Below are positions 45,048-53,049 of a stretch of DNA of 64,000 nt, in pieces. A program made the translations under genes and the position numbers. The first letter of the stretch is position 1. Each line of letters begins with the position of its first letter. The notes under the pieces are model-generated. The model worked only from the letters and a program-made list of their open reading frames with translations, made no database searches and was not told the DNA's origin. This DNA comes from Alcaligenaceae bacterium (GTDB lineage: Bacteria > Pseudomonadota > Gammaproteobacteria > Burkholderiales > Burkholderiaceae_B), in NCBI GenBank assembly GCA_013416445.1, contig JACCER010000011.1, positions 1-64,000 of the forward strand. Direction: 5' to 3'.

Positions 45048-46646
45048 ATGAGCAGTGTTACTGCCGATCACGTCCCAGCCAGTCAAGGGCACGACGACCA
45101 CGACCACATGCCACACGGCTGGAGGCGCTGGCTGTTTGCAACCAACCACAAAGATATTGGTACGATGTACCTGATCTTTTCATTCACCATGCTGCTTGAA
45201 GGCGGCGTGCTGGCTTTGCTGTTGCGCACTGAACTATTCGAACCGGGCTTGCAGTTTTTCCAGCCCGAACTGTTCAACCAGTTCACCACCATGCATGGCC
45301 TGATCATGATTTTCGGCGCCATCATGCCGGCGTTCGTGGGCTTTGCCAACTGGATGATCCCGATGCAAATCGGGGCCTCTGATATGGCCTTTGCCCGCAT
45401 GAACAACTTCAGCTTCTGGCTGCTGCCCATAGGCGGCCTCTTGATGACGGTATCGTTCTTTGTGCCCGGCGGCGCCAATGCAGCCGGCTGGACCATGTAC
45501 GCGCCCCTGTCGCTGCAAATGGGCCCCGGCATGGACTTCACCATCTTCGCCGTGCACATCCTGGGCGCGTCGTCCATCATGGGCGCCATCAACATCATCG
45601 TGACGGTGCTGAATATGCGCGCACCGGGCATGACCCTGATGAAAATGCCACTGTTCTGCTGGACCTGGCTGATCACCGCCTACCTGCTCATTGCCATCAT
45701 GCCAGTGCTGGCCGCAGCCGTCACCATGCTGCTTACCGACCGCCACTTTGGCACCAGCTTCTTCAATGCCGCCGCAGGCGGCGACCCGGTCTTGTACCAG
45801 CACGTGTTCTGGTTCTTTGGCCACCCCGAAGTCTATGTCATGATCTTGCCGGCCTTTGGCATTGTGTCATCGGTGGTTCCGGCCTTTTCACGCAAACTGC
45901 TGTTTGGCTATGCGTCCATGGTATACGCCACCGCCGCCATTGCCATTTTGTCTTTCCTGGTTTGGGCGCACCATATGTTCGCCACCGGCATGCCGGTAAC
46001 CGGACAGCTGTATTTCATGTATGCCACCATGCTGATCTCGATACCTACCGGGGTCAAAGTGTTCAACTGGGTGGCCACCATGTGGCGCGGTGCGCTTACC
46101 TTTGAAACCCCCATGCTGTTTGCGATCGGGTTTATCTTCGTATTTACCATAGGCGGCTTTACCGGCCTGATCGTAGCTGTAGCCCCCATTGACATCGCCG
46201 TGCACGATACCTACTACATCATTGCGCACTTCCACTATGTCATGGTGGCCGGTTCACTGTTTGGCATGTATGCGGGCGCCTACTACTGGATGCCCAAATG
46301 GACAGGCCGCATGTACAGCGAAAAACTGGGCAAGCTGCATTTCTGGTCCAGCATGATTTCGTTCAACATCACCTTCTTCCCCATGCACTTCCTGGGGCTG
46401 GCAGGTATGCCACGCCGCTACGCCGATTACGCCGCGCAGTTCACCGATTTCAACCAAATCGCTACCATAGGCGCGTTCTGGTTCGGTCTGTCACAGCTTA
46501 TCTTCCTGTACGCTATCTTGCGCTGCTACGCCGGGCATGGAAAACCTGCCCCCGCCAAGCCATGGGAAGGCGCCACCGGCCTGGAATGGACTGTGCCTTC
46601 GCCTGCACCCCACCATACCTTTGTTGTTCCACCTATTGTTAAATAA
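45048..46646 (+). CDS. coxA: Cytochrome c oxidase subunit I
   Basis: 532-aa haem-copper oxidase subunit I holding haem a, haem a3 and CuB. Twelve membrane spans are expected. Diagnostic segments: TTMHGLIMIFGAIMP (haem a His), QHVFWFFGHPEVYVMILPAF (CuB His and cross-linked Tyr), VWAHHMFATGMP, and DTYYIIAHFHYVMVAGS with haem ligands. This Tyr-containing type-A architecture is that of proton-pumping mitochondrial-like enzymes. AAGGAG ribosome site; 86 bp after coxB. Confidence 0.98.
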   Translation: MSSVTADHVPASQGHDDHDHMPHGWRRWLFATNHKDIGTMYLIFSFTMLLEGGVLALLLRTELFEPGLQFFQPELFNQFTTMHGLIMIFGAIMPAFVGFANWMIPMQIGASDMAFARMNNFSFWLLPIGGLLMTVSFFVPGGANAAGWTMYAPLSLQMGPGMDFTIFAVHILGASSIMGAINIIVTVLNMRAPGMTLMKMPLFCWTWLITAYLLIAIMPVLAAAVTMLLTDRHFGTSFFNAAAGGDPVLYQHVFWFFGHPEVYVMILPAFGIVSSVVPAFSRKLLFGYASMVYATAAIAILSFLVWAHHMFATGMPVTGQLYFMYATMLISIPTGVKVFNWVATMWRGALTFETPMLFAIGFIFVFTIGGFTGLIVAVAPIDIAVHDTYYIIAHFHYVMVAGSLFGMYAGAYYWMPKWTGRMYSEKLGKLHFWSSMISFNITFFPMHFLGLAGMPRRYADYAAQFTDFNQIATIGAFWFGLSQLIFLYAILRCYAGHGKPAPAKPWEGATGLEWTVPSPAPHHTFVVPPIVK

Positions 46647-46655
46647 GGCAGTTTC

Positions 46656-46769
46656 ATGACACCCGAACAACGCCGGAAAAACCGCAATACCGCAATCGCT
46701 CTGGTCATTTTCGTCATAGCGGTCATGGTGTGGGCATTCTGGCGTGGCGGGTCCCTCGGAGGAGGCTGA
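46656..46769 (+). CDS. 37-aa cytochrome oxidase small assembly-type membrane protein
   Basis: Small frame starting at ATG 46656, 9 bp after the coxA stop. It encodes MTPEQRRKNRNTAIALVIFV followed by IAVMVWAFWR and a Gly-rich end: a basic N-terminus then one transmembrane helix. Short single-span proteins with this basic start are found after coxA in many betaproteobacteria and annotated as cytochrome oxidase small assembly protein. It ends 5 bp before the DUF2970 gene, so it is translated within the operon. Function is inferred from position only. Confidence 0.75.
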   Translation: MTPEQRRKNRNTAIALVIFVIAVMVWAFWRGGSLGGG

Positions 46770-46774
46770 GCAGC

Positions 46775-46999
46775 ATGGCAAAAGACATCCAGCAACTTGC
46801 ACGTCGAAAACTTAATTTCTTCCAAACGCTCAAGGCGGTTTCCTGGGGTTTTTTCGGCGTGCGCAAGGGTAAGGGCTATAGCGAAGACATTTCCACGCTC
46901 AACCCCGTGCATCTCATACTTGCCGGTCTGCTGGCCGCCATTTTCTTCGTAGTTGGACTGGTCTTGGCTGCCCGTGGGCTTATTTCCTACTTAGCCTAA
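46775..46999 (+). CDS. DUF2970 family membrane protein
   Basis: 74-aa protein of the DUF2970 family: a basic N-terminus (MAKDIQQLARRKLNFF), the family core LKAVSWGFFGVRKGKGYSED, then one C-terminal transmembrane helix (VHLILAGLLAAIFFVVGLVL). Found in the oxidase operons of betaproteobacteria; function unknown. ATG 46775 is preferred over the longer frame that overlaps the small upstream gene. The ctaG gene that usually precedes it is absent. Confidence 0.88.
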   Translation: MAKDIQQLARRKLNFFQTLKAVSWGFFGVRKGKGYSEDISTLNPVHLILAGLLAAIFFVVGLVLAARGLISYLA

Positions 47000-47036
47000 T
47001 ATTTTTTCACTTAATAATTCGCATCAGGAGAACACC

Positions 47037-47912
47037 ATGAGTGCTAGTCACTTGGCTCAGGGCAAAGAGGCACCTTTTTATTACGTGCCTGCCGCATCAG
47101 TCCATCCGGTACGTGCAAGCTTTTCCTTGCTGCTGACACTGTTTGGCGCCGCACTATGGATCAATAGCTACGAAGTGGGCTTCTGGCTGTTCATTGTCGG
47201 TATTGCCAGTCTTTTCGTCGTGCTGTACGGCTGGTTTGGCGACGCCATCCGCGAATCGGAAACCGGCATGAACAACGAGCGTGTCGACCACTCGTATCGC
47301 TGGAGCATGGCCTGGTTCATTTTTTCCGAAGTCATGTTCTTTGCCGCATTTTTTGGTTCACTGTGGTACACCCGCGAAGTAACCACGCCCTGGCTTAGCA
47401 ACCTGGACCACCAAACCTTGTTGTGGCCCAGTTTTTCCGGCACCTGGCCCAATCTTGGGCCGGCAGGCGTAGTGCCCGAATTCAAAACCGTGGGCCCCTT
47501 CTGGCTGCCCACCATCAACACCGCGTTGCTGTTGACCTCGGGCTTGACCCTGACCATTGCCCACCACGCCATGCGCGCCAGCCATCGCGGCAAGGCTATT
47601 TTCTGGCTGGCCCTTACGGTGATCCTGGGCTTCGCCTTCGTGGCCTGTCAGGCCTATGAATACCATCACGCCTACAACGACCTGAACCTGCGCTTCGACT
47701 CTGGCGCCTACGGTGCTTTGTTTTACATGCTGACCGGCTTTCACGGCTTCCACGTGATTCTGGGCGCCACCTTCCTTACCGTCATCCTGTTCCGCCTGAT
47801 CAAAGGGCACTTTACCGCCACACACCACTTCGGCTTTGAAGGCGCGGCCTGGTACTGGCACTTCGTTGACGTTGTCTGGCTAGGCCTGTATTTGTTTGTG
47901 TACTGGTTCTAG
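47037..47912 (+). CDS. coxC: Cytochrome c oxidase subunit III
   Basis: 291-aa subunit III with seven expected membrane helices. Typical segments: YYVPAASVHPVRASFSLLLT, NNERVDHSYRWSMAWFIFSE with the MFFAAFFGSLWY helix, THHFGFEGAAWYWHFVDVVW near the C-terminus with the conserved Glu-Trp-His pattern. An AGGAG ribosome site precedes ATG. It stabilises the oxidase and supports proton uptake. A strong terminator-like hairpin follows 18 bp after the stop codon. Confidence 0.97.
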   Translation: MSASHLAQGKEAPFYYVPAASVHPVRASFSLLLTLFGAALWINSYEVGFWLFIVGIASLFVVLYGWFGDAIRESETGMNNERVDHSYRWSMAWFIFSEVMFFAAFFGSLWYTREVTTPWLSNLDHQTLLWPSFSGTWPNLGPAGVVPEFKTVGPFWLPTINTALLLTSGLTLTIAHHAMRASHRGKAIFWLALTVILGFAFVACQAYEYHHAYNDLNLRFDSGAYGALFYMLTGFHGFHVILGATFLTVILFRLIKGHFTATHHFGFEGAAWYWHFVDVVWLGLYLFVYWF

Positions 47913-47930
47913 GCGGCAGCCCTGCGTGCC

Positions 47931-47958
47931 AAAAAGGCTGGCCTTGCCGGCCTTTTTT
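47931..47958 (+). terminator. Intrinsic terminator after coxC
   Basis: AAAAAGGCTGGC pairs with GCCGGCCTTTTTT around a CTT loop (one G-T pair), giving a stem ending in a T-run on the plus strand, 18 bp after coxC. The complementary A-run means it could also serve transcripts from the minus strand. Confidence 0.8.
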
Positions 47959-47998
47959 CTGGGGACAACCGGGTATTTGTGCGATTGTCGGATTGTTT

Positions 47999-48028
47999 GT
48001 CGGATTAGCGCGAAACGCGTAATCCGAC
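47999..48028. repeat. GTCGGATTA hairpin repeat
   Basis: GTCGGATTA-G-CGCG pairs with CGCGTAATCCGAC across an AAA loop with one bulged G. A related GTCGGATTACGC occurs at 59154-59165. Such hairpins with the core CGGATTACG are frequent between genes in Alcaligenaceae. Confidence 0.6.
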
Positions 48029-48084
48029 GCCAACGGTAATCGCCACGCAAACAAGCAAAAGCGCCAATGGTGCGCACACCTCTG

Positions 48085-48291
48085 TTAATGCGCGGCAATG
48101 CCTGAACTTTGTATCCAGCCCATGTGGTGCGCGAACAGCACGAACAGAAACAACGCTATCGACAGCCCTATGCGTACTGTCAGGGCATTTACCGTACGAT
48201 TGGTTCCACCTTTATCGTGCATGAGGTAATACAGCGCAGAGGCTAAACTTCCTACAATACCCAGGAACGCTAGGATTACTAAAAAACGCAT
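48085..48291 (-). CDS. Twin-transmembrane protein (DUF2909 family)
   Basis: 68-aa protein with two membrane helices (FLVILAFLGIVGSLASALYYL and IGLSIALFLFVLFAHHMGW) joined by a short polar loop (HDKGGTNRTVNALTVR). This matches the DUF2909 twin-transmembrane proteins common in oxidase loci of betaproteobacteria. ATG 48291 has a GGAGG ribosome site; the longer frame to 48327 lacks one. It is divergent from the SURF1 gene, 34 bp away. Function unknown, likely accessory to oxidase assembly. Confidence 0.85.
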   Translation of the reverse strand: MRFLVILAFLGIVGSLASALYYLMHDKGGTNRTVNALTVRIGLSIALFLFVLFAHHMGWIQSSGIAAH

Positions 48292-48325
48292 TTTGGCCTC
48301 CGGTGAAACTGGAATTATTGCAGAC

Positions 48326-49126
48326 ATGGCACGCCCTCACACAACTTACTATACCGTTGCCGCCCTGATTTTATTAGGCGCCATGGCAGTTGTGTTCACA
48401 TTGCTGGGCAACTGGCAACTCGACCGCGCCAAGCAGCGCATTGCCATCAAGCAAGCCATAGAGGCGGGGCGCAACACCGCTGCCCTGAATCTTGAGCCCC
48501 ACACGCCCAGGCAAGACCTGGTGCCATGGCGGCCAGCAACGGCTCACGGTGTCTGGCTGCACAAGCTTACTGTACTCCTGGAAAATCGCAATTACCAAAA
48601 TCAGCCTGGATACTGGGTGGCAACACCGCTGCTTATCGACGCGGACTCCAACACCGCTGTACTGGTCTTGCGCGGTTGGCTGCCAAGGCCCCTGCGCCCC
48701 AACGAAGCGTTGCCAGCCATTCCCGCCCCCACCAACGAACTAAGCGTTCAAGGCGAACTGCTGGAACACGTGCCCCGACTGTTCGAGCTATGGTCCTGGT
48801 CAGGCAATAATGCAACACAGTTGCCTAGCCAACTGCCCGATGCGGCCCGGCCACTGCCTCAGGTGCAAAATTTGAATCTGGCTGCCTATGCCAAAGCCAG
48901 CGGCCTGACATTATTACCCACTGTCCTGGCCCAGATCTCCAGCGGCACAACCACCACGACAAACCGCACGCAGCTATTACAGGAATGGCCCGAGCCATCA
49001 CTGGATTCCGATAAAAACCATGGCTATGCGTTACAGTGGTTCGGCTTCGCAGCCATCGCCGCTGGCGCATGGCTGCTCACCGCGTGGCGCGCCTTGCGCC
49101 GAAAACTCAAGTCTCAGTCCCAGTAA
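48326..49126 (+). CDS. SURF1-family cytochrome oxidase assembly protein
   Basis: 266-aa protein with the SURF1 architecture: an N-terminal membrane helix (TYYTVAALILLGAMAVVFTLL), the start motif GNWQLDRAKQRIAIKQAIE, a periplasmic domain with YQNQPGYWVATPLLI and VLVLRGWLPRP, then a C-terminal helix (LQWFGFAAIAAGAWLLTAWRAL). SURF1 helps deliver haem a to subunit I. The start is set at 48326; a longer frame to 48293 overlaps the opposite promoter. The next gene begins 9 bp later. Confidence 0.9.
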   Translation: MARPHTTYYTVAALILLGAMAVVFTLLGNWQLDRAKQRIAIKQAIEAGRNTAALNLEPHTPRQDLVPWRPATAHGVWLHKLTVLLENRNYQNQPGYWVATPLLIDADSNTAVLVLRGWLPRPLRPNEALPAIPAPTNELSVQGELLEHVPRLFELWSWSGNNATQLPSQLPDAARPLPQVQNLNLAAYAKASGLTLLPTVLAQISSGTTTTTNRTQLLQEWPEPSLDSDKNHGYALQWFGFAAIAAGAWLLTAWRALRRKLKSQSQ

Positions 49127-49135
49127 GGAAACATC

Positions 49136-49780
49136 GTGGCAAGCCCTACCTCTATCAACCCTCAGCAGCCCCCTAAATTGCGATCCAGGGCGCCGTTATA
49201 CTTGATCCTTGCAATGTGCCTGGCTCCGGTCATTTTCGCCTTGCTGGCCTATTACGTGCCCGCGTTGGGCCTGCGTCCTGATGGCAGCATCAACTATGGC
49301 ACCCTGGTCAATCCACAAAGGCCGGCGCCCAGCGCCGACATCCTGCCCCTCACCACACTGGATGGCCAGCCCTTCGACCTGAATAGCCTGCATGGAAAAT
49401 GGTTGCTGGTAAGCGCCGACGATGGCGCCTGCCCTGAATCATGTGTCAAAAAACTGTTTGTCCTGCGCAATTCGCACGCCAGCCAGGGCAAAGAAGTTGA
49501 ACGACTCGCGCGAATCTGGTTTGTTACCGACAACGCCACCATAGACCCTACCATTCTTGATGCCTACAAAGGCACGAATATGTTGCGCGTCGATCCCATC
49601 AAGCTAGCGGCATACCTGGCCCCGCAAGCCAGCGCAGCCGAACGCGAAGCCGCCCTCAAGGCGCCCATGTGGATCATCGACCCACTGGGCAACCTAATGA
49701 TGAAATACCCTGCCGATGCAGACCCGGTTTCTGTACGCGACGACATTCGAAAACTATTACGCAACTCACGTATTGGCTAG
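49136..49780 (+). CDS. SCO-like membrane-anchored protein of the oxidase locus
   Basis: 214-aa protein with one N-terminal membrane helix (LYLILAMCLAPVIFALLAYYV) and a periplasmic thioredoxin-like domain: LTTLDGQPFDLNSLHGKWLL, then DDGACPESCVKKLFVLR. The C-x3-C motif is that of SCO copper chaperones, but the distal His of SCO proteins is not evident (MWIIDPLGNLMMKY). It may be a redox or copper-handling helper. GTG start with AAGGAAA ribosome site. Lies between SURF1 and ctaA as in related genomes. Confidence 0.82.
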   Translation: MASPTSINPQQPPKLRSRAPLYLILAMCLAPVIFALLAYYVPALGLRPDGSINYGTLVNPQRPAPSADILPLTTLDGQPFDLNSLHGKWLLVSADDGACPESCVKKLFVLRNSHASQGKEVERLARIWFVTDNATIDPTILDAYKGTNMLRVDPIKLAAYLAPQASAAEREAALKAPMWIIDPLGNLMMKYPADADPVSVRDDIRKLLRNSRIG

Positions 49781-49786
49781 GCTGGC

Positions 49787-50800
49787 ATGCTGGAACGCAT
49801 TACCTCACGTTATCGCAAACTGGTGTTTTTCACCTGGTTCTTGACACTGGACTTGATCATGTTTGGCGCCTTCGTGCGCCTGACCGACTCGGGTCTGGGC
49901 TGCCCCGACTGGCCCGGCTGCTACGGCAAGATCACGCCTATCGGCGCCAGCGGCCATATTGAGCAAGCCTTGCAGGCCATGCCTTATGGTGCAGTCAGCT
50001 TCTCCAAGGCCTGGATAGAAATGATCCACCGCTATGTCGGTTCGATACTGGGCATGCTGATCATTGCCATCGTTTACATGGCATGGCGTTATCGTCGGCA
50101 ATTGGGCAATACGCCGCGCCTGGCTGTGGTGACACTGATAGCCGTATGCATACAAGGCGCATTCGGCGCCTGGACGGTCACTCATCAGCTGATGCCAGTG
50201 GTCGTCACCAGCCATCTGCTAGGCGGCATGATATTGCTGGCGCTCATGACCTGGCTGGCTGCACGCGAAAAAGCCCACGCGGCCATCAGCGCACAGGCCG
50301 CGCACTGGCTGCCCTGGATGGCAGGCGGGCTGATCTTGCTGTTTGTGCAGATCGCCCTGGGTGGCTGGGTCAGTACCAACTATGCCGCGCTCGCCTGCAT
50401 GGATTTCCCCACCTGCCATGGCGCATGGATCCCGCCCATGGATTTTGAAGGTGGTTATTCCCTGATTCGCGCCCTGGGCATGCTACCTTCAGGCGATATG
50501 ATTTCCCAATATGCACTGACCGCCATCCACTGGGTGCACCGCAATTTCGCTTTCGCGGTGTTTGCCTATTTGGGTATACTTGCCTGGAAAATGCTGGCCG
50601 AGCCTGGCTTGCAAGGCCCTGCCAAGCTGCTGCTGGGTTTGCTGCTGGCCCAGTTGCTGACCGGACTCACGACCATCTTTTTTCAATGGCCATTGTTAAT
50701 CGCCGTACTGCATAATGGCGGCGCTGCTGGCCTGGTTCTGGCCAGTGTCACTCTTTTGGTGCGCCTGTCGCGCGCCTATAGGTCTAAAATACCGGCATGA
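49787..50800 (+). CDS. ctaA: Haem A synthase (COX15/CtaA)
   Basis: 337-aa membrane protein converting haem O to haem A. The signature [20 protein letters not shown] occurs near residue 25, [20 protein letters not shown] with a haem-ligand His near residue 75, [21 protein letters not shown] near residue 130, and a second half with [15 protein letters not shown]. Eight membrane helices are expected. It begins 6 bp after the SCO-like gene and overlaps ctaB by 4 bp (ATGA). Confidence 0.95.
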   Translation: MLERITSRYRKLVFFTWFLTLDLIMFGAFVRLTDSGLGCPDWPGCYGKITPIGASGHIEQALQAMPYGAVSFSKAWIEMIHRYVGSILGMLIIAIVYMAWRYRRQLGNTPRLAVVTLIAVCIQGAFGAWTVTHQLMPVVVTSHLLGGMILLALMTWLAAREKAHAAISAQAAHWLPWMAGGLILLFVQIALGGWVSTNYAALACMDFPTCHGAWIPPMDFEGGYSLIRALGMLPSGDMISQYALTAIHWVHRNFAFAVFAYLGILAWKMLAEPGLQGPAKLLLGLLLAQLLTGLTTIFFQWPLLIAVLHNGGAAGLVLASVTLLVRLSRAYRSKIPA

Positions 50801-51687
50801 CTACCGTTCCCGCCCCAACACCAGCGCTGTTTCGGCAATATCTGGTTTTAACCAAACCACGAGTTACCCAGCTTGCCGTATTTTGCGCCGTTATCGGCAT
50901 GTTTCTGGCCAGCCCTGGCCTGCCGGACTTGGGCAAGGTGGTGGCGGGCACCATAGGCATCTGGTTGCTGGCAGCTGCCGCATTTGCGGTCAACTGCCTT
51001 ATCGAACAAGAAATCGACGCCCGTATGTTGCGCACCGCCAGGCGCGGCACGGCACGCGGCACCATCAGCAACCTGCAGGTTATTGTCATGTCGGGCCTAC
51101 TGGGCGGCTTGGGCATGCTGGTGCTTTACACTCTGGTCAACCCGCTGACCATGTGGCTGACCTTCGCCACCTTTGTCGGCTATGCCATTATCTATACGGT
51201 CATCCTCAAGCCACGCACGCCTCAGAACATCGTTATTGGCGGCCTGTCAGGCGCCATGCCGCCCGCCTTGGGCTGGGCAAGCATCGCCAACGCCGTCCCT
51301 GCCGAAGCTTGGGTGCTGGTACTGATCATTTTCATCTGGACGCCGCCACACTTCTGGGCGCTGGCCCTGTACCGCAATAACGACTATGCCAAATCTGGCC
51401 TGCCCATGTTGCCGGTCACCCATGGCAAACAGTTCACGCGCCTGCACATACTGCTATATAGCGTCGTCTTGTTTGCCGCCACCCTGCTGCCCTTTGTCAT
51501 TCGCATGAGCGGTATGGTTTATCTGGCCGCTGCCGTTATACTAAGCGGGATGTTCATATCGTACGCGTGGCGTTTGTATAAGGAATACTCCGACGAGCTC
51601 TCACGCGCACTGTTTCGTTTTTCCATTTTGTATTTAGCGCTGCTGTTTGCCGCCTTGCTGGTAGATCACTGGGTTGCGCTAATCTGA
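50797..51687 (+). CDS. ctaB: Protohaem IX farnesyltransferase (haem O synthase)
   Basis: 296-aa UbiA-family prenyltransferase making haem O from protohaem and farnesyl diphosphate. The first substrate motif is in [18 protein letters not shown] near residue 67; further family segments are [23 protein letters not shown] and [19 protein letters not shown]. Multiple membrane helices. Translationally coupled to ctaA, whose enzyme uses its product. Confidence 0.96.
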   Translation: MTTVPAPTPALFRQYLVLTKPRVTQLAVFCAVIGMFLASPGLPDLGKVVAGTIGIWLLAAAAFAVNCLIEQEIDARMLRTARRGTARGTISNLQVIVMSGLLGGLGMLVLYTLVNPLTMWLTFATFVGYAIIYTVILKPRTPQNIVIGGLSGAMPPALGWASIANAVPAEAWVLVLIIFIWTPPHFWALALYRNNDYAKSGLPMLPVTHGKQFTRLHILLYSVVLFAATLLPFVIRMSGMVYLAAAVILSGMFISYAWRLYKEYSDELSRALFRFSILYLALLFAALLVDHWVALI

Positions 51688-51707
51688 TTCCTGGTTCTGG
51701 GTGTGTC

Positions 51708-52316
51708 ATGTCTGGTTTTTCAAGTAGGCGCCGTATTCTCCTGACCGCTACGGCTGCGGTAACGCTATCTGCCTTCATGGTGGGTTGCAGTAAAAAAGAA
51801 CAAGAATTGGCCTTTCAAGGTTCAGACATAAGTGGCACCAAGCTGGGCCGCGACCTTGAAATGCAAGACGGCAGCGGCAAGCTACGCACACTGGCCGACT
51901 ACAAGGGCAAAGTGTTGCTGGTGTTTTTTGGCTATACACAATGCCCCGATGTATGCCCCACCGCCATGGCCGAGCTATCGCAAACCGTGGAACTGCTGGG
52001 CGACGATGCCGCCAAGGTCCAGGTCATCATGATCAGCGTCGACCCTGCACGCGACACCCCCGAAATCCTGTCGGCGTATGTCACTGCCTTCAACCCCAGT
52101 TTCGTTGGCCTTACCGGCACGCCCGAACAGCTCAGCAAAACCGCGAAATCGTTCAAGGCCTATTACGCCAAGTCATCGGGCGGCACCGCCGACCAATACG
52201 GCATGGACCATGCTTCGTCCTTTTATATTCTTGACCAGCAAGGCGAGGCCCGCGTACTGGTCAGCGGCAACGCCAGCGCCCAAGATATCGCCGACGACGT
52301 CAAGTTGTTGCTGTAA
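51708..52316 (+). CDS. SCO1/SenC-family copper chaperone lipoprotein
   Basis: 202-aa SCO protein delivering copper to the CuA site of subunit II. The N-terminal signal has a twin-Arg-like start (SRRRILLTATAAV) and lipobox-like FMVGC, suggesting membrane anchoring. The copper-binding FFGYTQCPDVCPTAMAEL motif is near residue 78 and the distal His in YGMDHASSFYILD near residue 165; all three ligands are present. It ends the oxidase locus, 74 bp before the tandem repeats of the first nested-palindrome element. Confidence 0.93.
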   Translation: MSGFSSRRRILLTATAAVTLSAFMVGCSKKEQELAFQGSDISGTKLGRDLEMQDGSGKLRTLADYKGKVLLVFFGYTQCPDVCPTAMAELSQTVELLGDDAAKVQVIMISVDPARDTPEILSAYVTAFNPSFVGLTGTPEQLSKTAKSFKAYYAKSSGGTADQYGMDHASSFYILDQQGEARVLVSGNASAQDIADDVKLLL

Positions 52317-52389
52317 ATAGGTTTTGTCGGCTTACGCGTCTAAGGCGCTAGAGCATTTTTCGGTTTAAGTGTTTACAGTAATTGGTGAC

Positions 52390-52446
52390 GTTGTCGGTTT
52401 CTTGTGACGTTGTCGGTTCCTTATGACGTTGTCGGTTCCTTATGAC
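52390..52446 (+). repeat. Three 19-bp tandem repeats (GTTGTCGGTTCCTTATGAC)
   Basis: Units start at 52390, 52409 and 52428; the next GTTGTC (52447) is the first base pairs of the left arm of the adjoining palindrome. They are the same unit family as the array at 58364-58557. Confidence 0.85.
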
Positions 52447-52955
52447 GTTGTCTGGGGTGGGTGAAGCTCAGTGCGGCACGGCGTGCTTGTTTCCGCGTCT
52501 GCCTCGTACAGCCGGGCGTCGGCCGAACTCGCTGCGCTCAAACAACGGCCGACGACACCCCCCGGCTTCCCTTCGTCAGCACGCGGCGCACGCCTACCGC
52601 CGCACTGAGCTTCACCCACCCCGGACAACTGCGTAACAGAAAATTGGCCGGCCTGACGGCCTAGTGGTCTCAGTAGCTGGCTTTATTTGCGCGGCTGGTT
52701 GGTGATGTAATACTGCTCCAAATGTCGCTGATGCAAAAAGTCGGGTGTGTCGGGGGCTGTGCAGGCGCCTTGAGCAAGCCGTTACGTTCAGCGCCATCGA
52801 GGAGGCAAGGCCGCGGCTGTCTGAGCCCGGCGCTTGTCGGACCACTGGTCCGACCGGGCGAGTTCCGCGGACGCCTCGATGGCGCTGAACGTAACGGGAA
52901 CCCCGTCAGGGGCGCAGCGCGTGAAGCCGAAACAGCCTCCGACACACCCGACTTT
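52447..52955. repeat. Nested-palindrome element, copy 1 (modules A and B)
   Basis: Module A (52447-52629): 31-bp arms with one mismatch, containing GGGTGAAGCTCAGTGCGGC and its complement, with a further GTCGGCCG/CGGCCGAC stem inside. A ~107-bp linker with a GGCCGG/GGCC stem follows. Module B (52737-52955): outer 24-bp arms (23 matches; AAAGTCGGGTGTGTCGG), a perfect inner 24-bp pair (52779-52802 with 52874-52897) and a central GTCGGACC-ACT-GGTCCGAC hairpin. Short frames here share no codon-like pattern and are not called genes. The same element recurs at 58558-59059, about 6.1 kb away. Confidence 0.9.
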
Positions 52956-53049
52956 CGCAAGAACAAAAAAAGCCCACAACCCACTTACCTACCCTCAGAA
53001 ACGAACAGCCGTCCCCGATCCGTTTACTCCTGTCATGCTCTAACCCGGC

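Noticed and set aside
52442-52664. Short frames inside the nested-palindrome element, with near-identical copies at 58553-58775
   Set aside because: Overlapping frames exist on both strands because of the palindromes; substitutions between copies do not favour codon third positions and no ribosome sites are present.
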